A stretch of 25,916 nucleotides of DNA from an uncultured Lachnospiraceae bacterium (GTDB lineage Bacteria; Bacillota; Clostridia; Lachnospirales; Lachnospiraceae). The translations under genes and the position numbers were made by a program. Shown in pieces: positions 22,680-25,916 of the stretch (position 1 is its first letter; the number at the start of each line of letters is the position of its first letter). The notes under the pieces were generated by a model. It was given only the letters and a program-made list of their open reading frames with translations, was not told the origin of the DNA and searched no databases. Location: contig CAKQYS010000021.1 in NCBI GenBank assembly GCA_934293375.1, positions 1 through 25,916 on the forward strand, written 5' to 3'.

Positions 22680-23114
22680 ATGGCAGCAGAACCTTCAAAG
22701 CACAATCGCATCATCGTATGTATTTTGGTCATAGCTATGGCTCTGATCAGTGTATTTTCCCATCAGGATTTTATTGGACAGACATTGTGTGATACCGACC
22801 GGAGCCTCACCGGGCAGACGCAGGACACACACTATAGTTCACAGCTCAAACAGCTTGACCAGGCAGAACTCATGCAGTATAACACTGCATCCAGAATCCG
22901 TACCTCTGAGGAGTCCGAAAAGCTCACAGAGAGCAGGAAATCAGGCAATCGTATTCTTTCCTGTGCCCTATGCGACACCTTGGATTGTGTTGTCCTCAGA
23001 CTATCTACCAGACAATCTGCCATTCTGGTCACCGGTGAATTCACACCAAAATATTCCGTTATTGTATATCTGCACCGTTCTGACGGACAGAAACCTGATT
23101 CCATTCTTATATAA
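22680..23114 (+). CDS. Single-pass membrane protein of unknown function
   Basis: The 144-aa protein has a short basic N-terminus, one hydrophobic helix (about residues 10-26, IIVCILVIAMALISVF) and a hydrophilic outer part. The middle (about 45-90) is polar and probably helical. Near the end there is a cysteine cluster, SCALCDTLDCVV (C95, C98, C103), followed by beta-like strands (SAILVTGEFTPKYSVIVYL). GGAGAGGAG precedes the ATG at 22680. The layout suits a small surface or envelope protein, perhaps binding metal or forming disulfides. It sits on the same strand as the two oadB-unit genes, with a 123-bp gap. I recognise no family. Confidence 0.7.
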   Translation: MAAEPSKHNRIIVCILVIAMALISVFSHQDFIGQTLCDTDRSLTGQTQDTHYSSQLKQLDQAELMQYNTASRIRTSEESEKLTESRKSGNRILSCALCDTLDCVVLRLSTRQSAILVTGEFTPKYSVIVYLHRSDGQKPDSILI

Positions 23115-23237
23115 ATACATGACATGCATATTCCATTATGTATAGGCAATCTCTACATCTTGCAATCGTGCAAATGTGCCTGCAACATACTGTAATATGC
23201 CTATTTTGCTATGCGCATTTAAGAAAGGAATGTTATT

Positions 23238-23363
23238 ATGTTATCATTAAAAATAGTTGCCATCGGAGCTGTCATTTCCTATGGCATTGCGATTCTTATG
23301 AAAGTGACCATGCTTCTGATCACTGCATTCTCCAAAACACCTGATACAAAGGAGGGCAGATAA
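23238..23363 (+). CDS. 41-aa single-helix membrane peptide, possible minimal gamma-type subunit of a Na+ pump
   Basis: AAAGGAA precedes the ATG at 23238 and the frame closes with TAA at 23361. The peptide is MLSLKIVAIGAVISYGIAIL at the start, then MKVTMLLITAF and a short polar tail (SKTPDTKEGR). Residues 4-33 are one long hydrophobic segment. Na+-translocating decarboxylases have a small one-helix gamma or delta subunit encoded next to beta, but those are about twice this length. Its stop codon is 2 bp from the oadB start, and the oadB SD (GGAGGG) lies inside it, so the two are translationally coupled. This supports a real gene that works with OadB, although sequence identity to OadG is not evident. 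Confidence 0.68.
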   Translation: MLSLKIVAIGAVISYGIAILMKVTMLLITAFSKTPDTKEGR

Positions 23364-23365
23364 TC

Positions 23366-24565
23366 ATGGATTTCATGAACTTATTTCAAGGAATCGGTAC
23401 CATGTTCCAGCAGGAACCGGAAATCGTGATCGCCAGAATTGTACTGATTCTGTTAGGATTTTTACTTGTATATCTTGGTGCAAAGGGAACACTGGAGCCA
23501 TTGATTATGGTGCCAATGGGCCTTGGTATGTCCGCAGTCAATGCCGGCGTATTATTTTTAGAGGGTAATCAGATTGGCAATCTGATTATCAATCCTCTGC
23601 TATCCTCCACGGATGATCTGATGAAGTATATGCAGATCGACTTCTTACAGCCGCTCTATACCCTGACCTTCAGCAATGGTCTGATCGCCTGCCTTGTATT
23701 TATGGGGATCGGTATTTTGTGTGATATCGGCTATGTCTTGGAGCATCCGTTTATCAGTATGACGATTGCATTATTTGCTGAGGCTGGCACAATCCTGACC
23801 TATCCTGTCGCACTGTTGATGGGACTGGATCCGGGCGCAGCGGCCGCTGTCTCTATTATTGGTGGTGCCGATGGGCCTATGGTATTGTTTGCATCCCTGA
23901 AGCTGGCACCTGAATTATTTGTTCCGATCTCTATTGTAGCCTATCTGTACCTGAGTCTTACATACGGCGGCTATCCTTATCTGATCAGACTGCTCATTCC
24001 GAAGAGCATACGGGGAAAGGCAATCAAGACTGAAAAGAAGGCCAGCAAAATTTCATCCAAGGAAAAGCTTGTGTTCGCTGTCGTGACAAATGCCATTCTG
24101 TGTCTGCTGTTCCCGGTAGCTGCACCGCTGTTTCTGAGCTTCTTTGTCGGTATCGTCATCCGTGAAACCAAGATCAAGGCATATATTACCTTGATCGGAG
24201 AGCATTTTCTGTATTTTGCGACATTCTTCCTCGGACTCATGCTTGGTGTATTATGCGATGCCAGCACGCTCTTAAACCCAACCGTGTTAAAGCTGCTTGT
24301 ACTGGGTATGCTTTCCCTGCTGTTGTCGGGTATTGGCGGTATCATTGGCGGGTATGTTGTATACTTCTTCCGCAAAGGGAACTTCAATCCGACCGTCGGC
24401 ATCGCCGGTGTTTCCTGCGTCCCTTCTACTGCCAAGGTTGCACAGAAGGCTGCCGCCAAAGTCGATCCGTCTGCTTTCATTCTGGATTACGCACTTGGTG
24501 CCAATATCTGTGGCGTCATCACAACGGCAATCTTCACAGGTATTTATATCACATTGCTGGGATAG
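23366..24565 (+). CDS. oadB: Sodium-ion-translocating decarboxylase beta subunit (OadB/GcdB/MmdB family)
   Basis: The beta subunit is the membrane part that couples decarboxylation of a carboxybiotin carrier to Na+ export. The 399-aa protein is hydrophobic throughout, with about nine to eleven helices. It contains the signature SIIGGADGPMVLFAS (GGADGP, 166-171; D169 corresponds to the Na+-site Asp) and the C-terminal block GVSCVPSTAKVAQK. Length is typical. The start at 23366 is coupled to the 41-aa gene. No alpha subunit (carboxyltransferase) or biotin carrier gene is adjacent, because a terminator and an opposite-strand gene follow directly. Whether it works with oxaloacetate, methylmalonyl-CoA or glutaconyl-CoA decarboxylase cannot be decided. 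Confidence 0.93.
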   Translation: MDFMNLFQGIGTMFQQEPEIVIARIVLILLGFLLVYLGAKGTLEPLIMVPMGLGMSAVNAGVLFLEGNQIGNLIINPLLSSTDDLMKYMQIDFLQPLYTLTFSNGLIACLVFMGIGILCDIGYVLEHPFISMTIALFAEAGTILTYPVALLMGLDPGAAAAVSIIGGADGPMVLFASLKLAPELFVPISIVAYLYLSLTYGGYPYLIRLLIPKSIRGKAIKTEKKASKISSKEKLVFAVVTNAILCLLFPVAAPLFLSFFVGIVIRETKIKAYITLIGEHFLYFATFFLGLMLGVLCDASTLLNPTVLKLLVLGMLSLLLSGIGGIIGGYVVYFFRKGNFNPTVGIAGVSCVPSTAKVAQKAAAKVDPSAFILDYALGANICGVITTAIFTGIYITLLG

Positions 24566-24575
24566 TCCCGGCATC

Positions 24576-24605
24576 AAAATAGGGAGGCTGATGCCTCCCT
24601 ATTTT
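24576..24605. terminator. Bidirectional terminator after oadB
   Basis: There is a perfect 13-bp stem, AAAATAGGGAGGC (24576-24588) with 24593-24605, and a TGAT loop. The stop codon of the convergent gene at 24604-24606 overlaps its right arm. Confidence 0.93.
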
Positions 24606-25020
24606 AATCTATCATTCCGGTATATTGTACATAAACTGCACCCACATCATACAGATCCTGCTCAATATCGTTTGACACACATTCGAACATGTATGAATCT
24701 ACATCGTTGTTAAGATCCGCCGGTCTGATCCCAAACCTGCCCTCCGGGAGATAAAACTCCACAGCTGCAGCTTTTACCGGCCATTCATCCTGATCCTGCT
24801 TGTGAGTCATGGCCGATGCAGTCCATTTGTCCATAAAAATGTCAATCTGCTTTCGCAATGTTTCATCCTGAATCCTACTATAATCCTGTACAGGTGCGAA
24901 CCATTCTTCATCTGTCATCCATACCTCATCACTGTTGTTGTGCAATGGATTTCTATCCACCTTTACATGAATTGTGAATGCCTTATCTGTTGGCATTTCT
25001 CCTGCATGAAGTCTGATCAT
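24604..25020 (-). CDS. Hypothetical protein (138 aa)
   Basis: The protein begins MIRLHAGEMPTDKAFTIHVK and has no signal peptide or membrane segment, so it should be cytoplasmic. It is acidic, with aromatic-rich stretches (VWMTDEEWFAPVQDYS, VEFYLPEGRFGIRP) and ends YDVGAVYVQYTGMID. The ATG at 25020 follows AAAGGAGA eight bases upstream, so it is preferred over an in-frame ATG at 25038 that lies within that SD. It lies 29 bp downstream of a DUF4143 remnant on the same strand. The open frame, good SD and terminator support a real gene, but I recognise no family. Confidence 0.62.
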   Translation of the reverse strand: MIRLHAGEMPTDKAFTIHVKVDRNPLHNNSDEVWMTDEEWFAPVQDYSRIQDETLRKQIDIFMDKWTASAMTHKQDQDEWPVKAAAVEFYLPEGRFGIRPADLNNDVDSYMFECVSNDIEQDLYDVGAVYVQYTGMID

Positions 25021-25049
25021 CAAGCATTCTCCTTTCATACTCACAGTTG

Positions 25050-25265
25050 TCAATAGAGTCCCGGTTTCATGCAAATAACAGCTCCTTTTGCACGAGGGGT
25101 AGATGCCCTATCTAACAAATCAAACACCTTTACCAGCTTGGTACCCGGATTTGCGGTTTTCTTAATCTCAATAGGATTCAAAACACCATCATGTTCAAGA
25201 ACAATATCAATCTCTTTGGCATCCTTATCCCGGTAATAATACAAGTATGGCTCTTTTCCACACAT
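25050..25265 (-). pseudogene. Remnant of a DUF4143-type AAA ATPase (C-terminal fragment only)
   Basis: The 71-codon frame reads MCGKEPYLYYYRDKDAKEID and continues IVLEHDGVLNPIEIKKTANPG. This is the conserved C-terminal nuclease-like block of DUF4143 ATPases (YYYRD, EID, PIEIKKT). Intact proteins are about 400 aa with an N-terminal Walker A ATPase domain. Here the similarity stops at the GKEP position, an in-frame TAG lies seven codons upstream, and no other part of the gene is found before the next gene. The C-terminus ends normally, so this is a 5'-deleted relic rather than a frameshifted gene. Confidence 0.75.
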
Positions 25266-25278
25266 CTTGCAGCTGCTT

Positions 25279-25315
25279 TTCGGCTAATTCATATCATGAT
25301 TATATTTTAGCCGAA
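25279..25315. promoter_or_regulatory. Inverted repeat TTCGGCTAA / TTAGCCGAA upstream of the ATPase remnant
   Basis: Two exact 9-bp arms (25279-25287 and 25307-25315) flank a 19-bp AT-rich centre. The minus strand of the centre contains TATAAT (plus-strand 25305-25300) but no good -35. It may be an operator over a promoter, or the scar of the deletion that removed the ATPase N-terminus. Confidence 0.45.
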
Positions 25316-25413
25316 CGCAAATGGAAAAGCAAGTTATTTTCAGCTGGCAGCTGTTCATCAGAGCGATGAAAGTTGAAACATCAAAAAAATCAAAATTATT
25401 CCATATATTACAA

Positions 25414-25438
25414 AACGGAGCAGCCAATCTGCTCCGTT
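25414..25438 (-). terminator. Terminator of the Rpn-family nuclease gene
   Basis: A 10-bp stem, AACGGAGCAG (25414-25423) with 25429-25438, is followed on the minus strand by a T-rich stretch. The sequence between this and the ATPase remnant (25316-25413) is AT-rich, with no gene that I can support. Confidence 0.85.
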
Positions 25439-25460
25439 CAATGCTAATACAACTGCTTTC

Positions 25461-25916
25461 TCATGTCCGTAATGCTAATTGTGCCTTTAATTGTGCAATC
25501 AGGGCGGACTGTTCCTGCAACCGGGCGTCCTTCTCTTGTAACCGGGCGTCCTTCTCTTGTAACCGGGCATCCTTCTCTTGTAACCGGGCATCCTTCTCTT
25601 CCAACTGGGCGTCCTTCTCCTTCAGTTGAGCTGCCTGCTTGGCCAACAACTCCTTCGTCACCCGCTCATGGATCATGGAACGCTCGCGTGCTTCACACTG
25701 CAGCCTGACGCGCTCGTCTGCCTGCAGGCGTTCAATCTCTTCGATTGTCGGTTCAAAACTCTGATACTGTGCTGCAACTGCCATCAAATCACCCCATGTC
25801 TTCGCTTGAAAGATGCGGGTCCAGACATCCAGATGATTTGCCTTATCCGCATCGGTTGCTAAATCAACTTTAGATAAGTCTAGCACATAAAGCTTAAATT
25901 TTCCAGTATAATCGTG
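25461..25916 (-). CDS. Rpn-family recombination-promoting nuclease / putative transposase, C-terminal part (5' end outside window)
   Basis: Rpn proteins are PD-(D/E)XK nucleases first annotated as transposases; in E. coli they promote RecA-independent recombination. The frame enters from the right edge as DYTGKFKLYVLDLSKVDLA, matching the family's C-terminal strand YVLDL. It continues with KANHLDVWTRIFQAKTW and LQADERVRLQCEARE, both typical of the clostridial members. The catalytic residues would lie outside the window. The last 60 residues are a coiled coil of heptads (KDARLQE repeated), encoded by a 21-bp tandem DNA repeat. The stop is TGA at 25463-25461, followed by a terminator. Confidence 0.85.
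   Translation of the reverse strand, partial: HDYTGKFKLYVLDLSKVDLATDADKANHLDVWTRIFQAKTWGDLMAVAAQYQSFEPTIEEIERLQADERVRLQCEARERSMIHERVTKELLAKQAAQLKEKDAQLEEKDARLQEKDARLQEKDARLQEKDARLQEQSALIAQLKAQLALRT
25519..25623. repeat. 21-bp in-frame tandem repeat in the Rpn-type gene, five units
   Basis: Units start at 25519, 25540, 25561, 25582 and 25603. The first two are identical, the third differs by one base, and the last two are more diverged. Each unit encodes one coiled-coil heptad (RLQEKDA), so copy-number change would lengthen or shorten the coil without a frameshift. Confidence 0.92.

Noticed and set aside
23115..23237. Weak resemblance of GCATATTCCATTATGTATAGG to the element arms
   Set aside because: The terminal repeats and second arm are absent, and the match is short and interrupted. 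Only a 7-bp inverted repeat (ATAGGCA/TGCCTAT) is present, too little to call an element or riboswitch.
25519..25623. Regular short repeats resembling a CRISPR array
   Set aside because: The units are 21 bp, directly adjacent with no spacers, and encode in-frame coiled-coil heptads.

Overview
The window looks like a chromosomal segment of a Gram-positive gut anaerobe of the class Clostridia, most likely family Lachnospiraceae. Supporting genes are the [FeFe]-hydrogenase maturases HydF and HydG, a clostridial-type hybrid cluster protein, an OadB-type sodium pump subunit, a beta-glucoside PTS, DegV and DUF624 proteins, and strong AGGAGG-type ribosome binding sites. A Coprococcus-like genome is my guess, not something the sequence proves. 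No rRNA, tRNA, CRISPR array, phage or conjugation gene was seen.

Layout. 1-1940 (minus): the 5' part of a DUF6382-type protein with an acidic repeat tail, behind mltG. 2042-2569 (plus): cyclophilin. 2626-7497 (minus): hydF, hydG, plsC and lysA, with separate promoters visible for hydG and lysA. 7628-8767: a DUF624 membrane protein whose promoter and start codon are separated by a 215-bp inverted-repeat element. 8945-11871: hcp and mgtE, tail to tail and overlapping by 4 bp. 11902-12185: a second copy of the same element, upstream of mgtE. 12241-12442 (minus): a compact unit with promoter, SD, a 27-codon ORF and a terminator. 12484-14121: degV and a divergent TetR-type regulator around strong inverted repeats. 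14086-16536 (minus): a large membrane-anchored protein with a lipase-like domain that lacks the nucleophile motif. 16729-17264: two small exported proteins, convergent. 17418-22607: a beta-glucoside PTS, 6-phospho-beta-glucosidase and HAD phosphatase operon, with a divergent GntR repressor and three near-identical palindromic operators. 22680-24565: a small membrane protein, a 41-aa one-helix peptide and an OadB-like subunit. 24604-25916 (minus): a hypothetical gene, a DUF4143 ATPase remnant and the 3' part of an Rpn-family nuclease with a heptad-repeat tail.

How the genes work together. The clearest pathway is sugar uptake. The EIIBCA permease imports and phosphorylates an aryl- or alkyl-beta-glucoside, the GH1 enzyme hydrolyses the 6-phosphate, and the HAD enzyme may dephosphorylate a sugar phosphate. 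The GntR/UTRA protein probably senses a phosphosugar and represses both directions through the three operators. HydF and HydG assemble the hydrogenase H-cluster, but HydE and the hydrogenase are not in the window. Hcp fits nitrosative-stress defence in an anaerobe.

The most unusual content is the pair of elements at 7668-7882 and 11902-12185. They share near-identical ends, long inverted arms, about 13-bp flanking duplications and a variable centre of one or two hairpins, and each sits about 30 bp upstream of a start codon. The 27-codon mini-gene, the apparent pseudo-lipase and the orphan OadB with its 41-aa partner are the other items worth attention.
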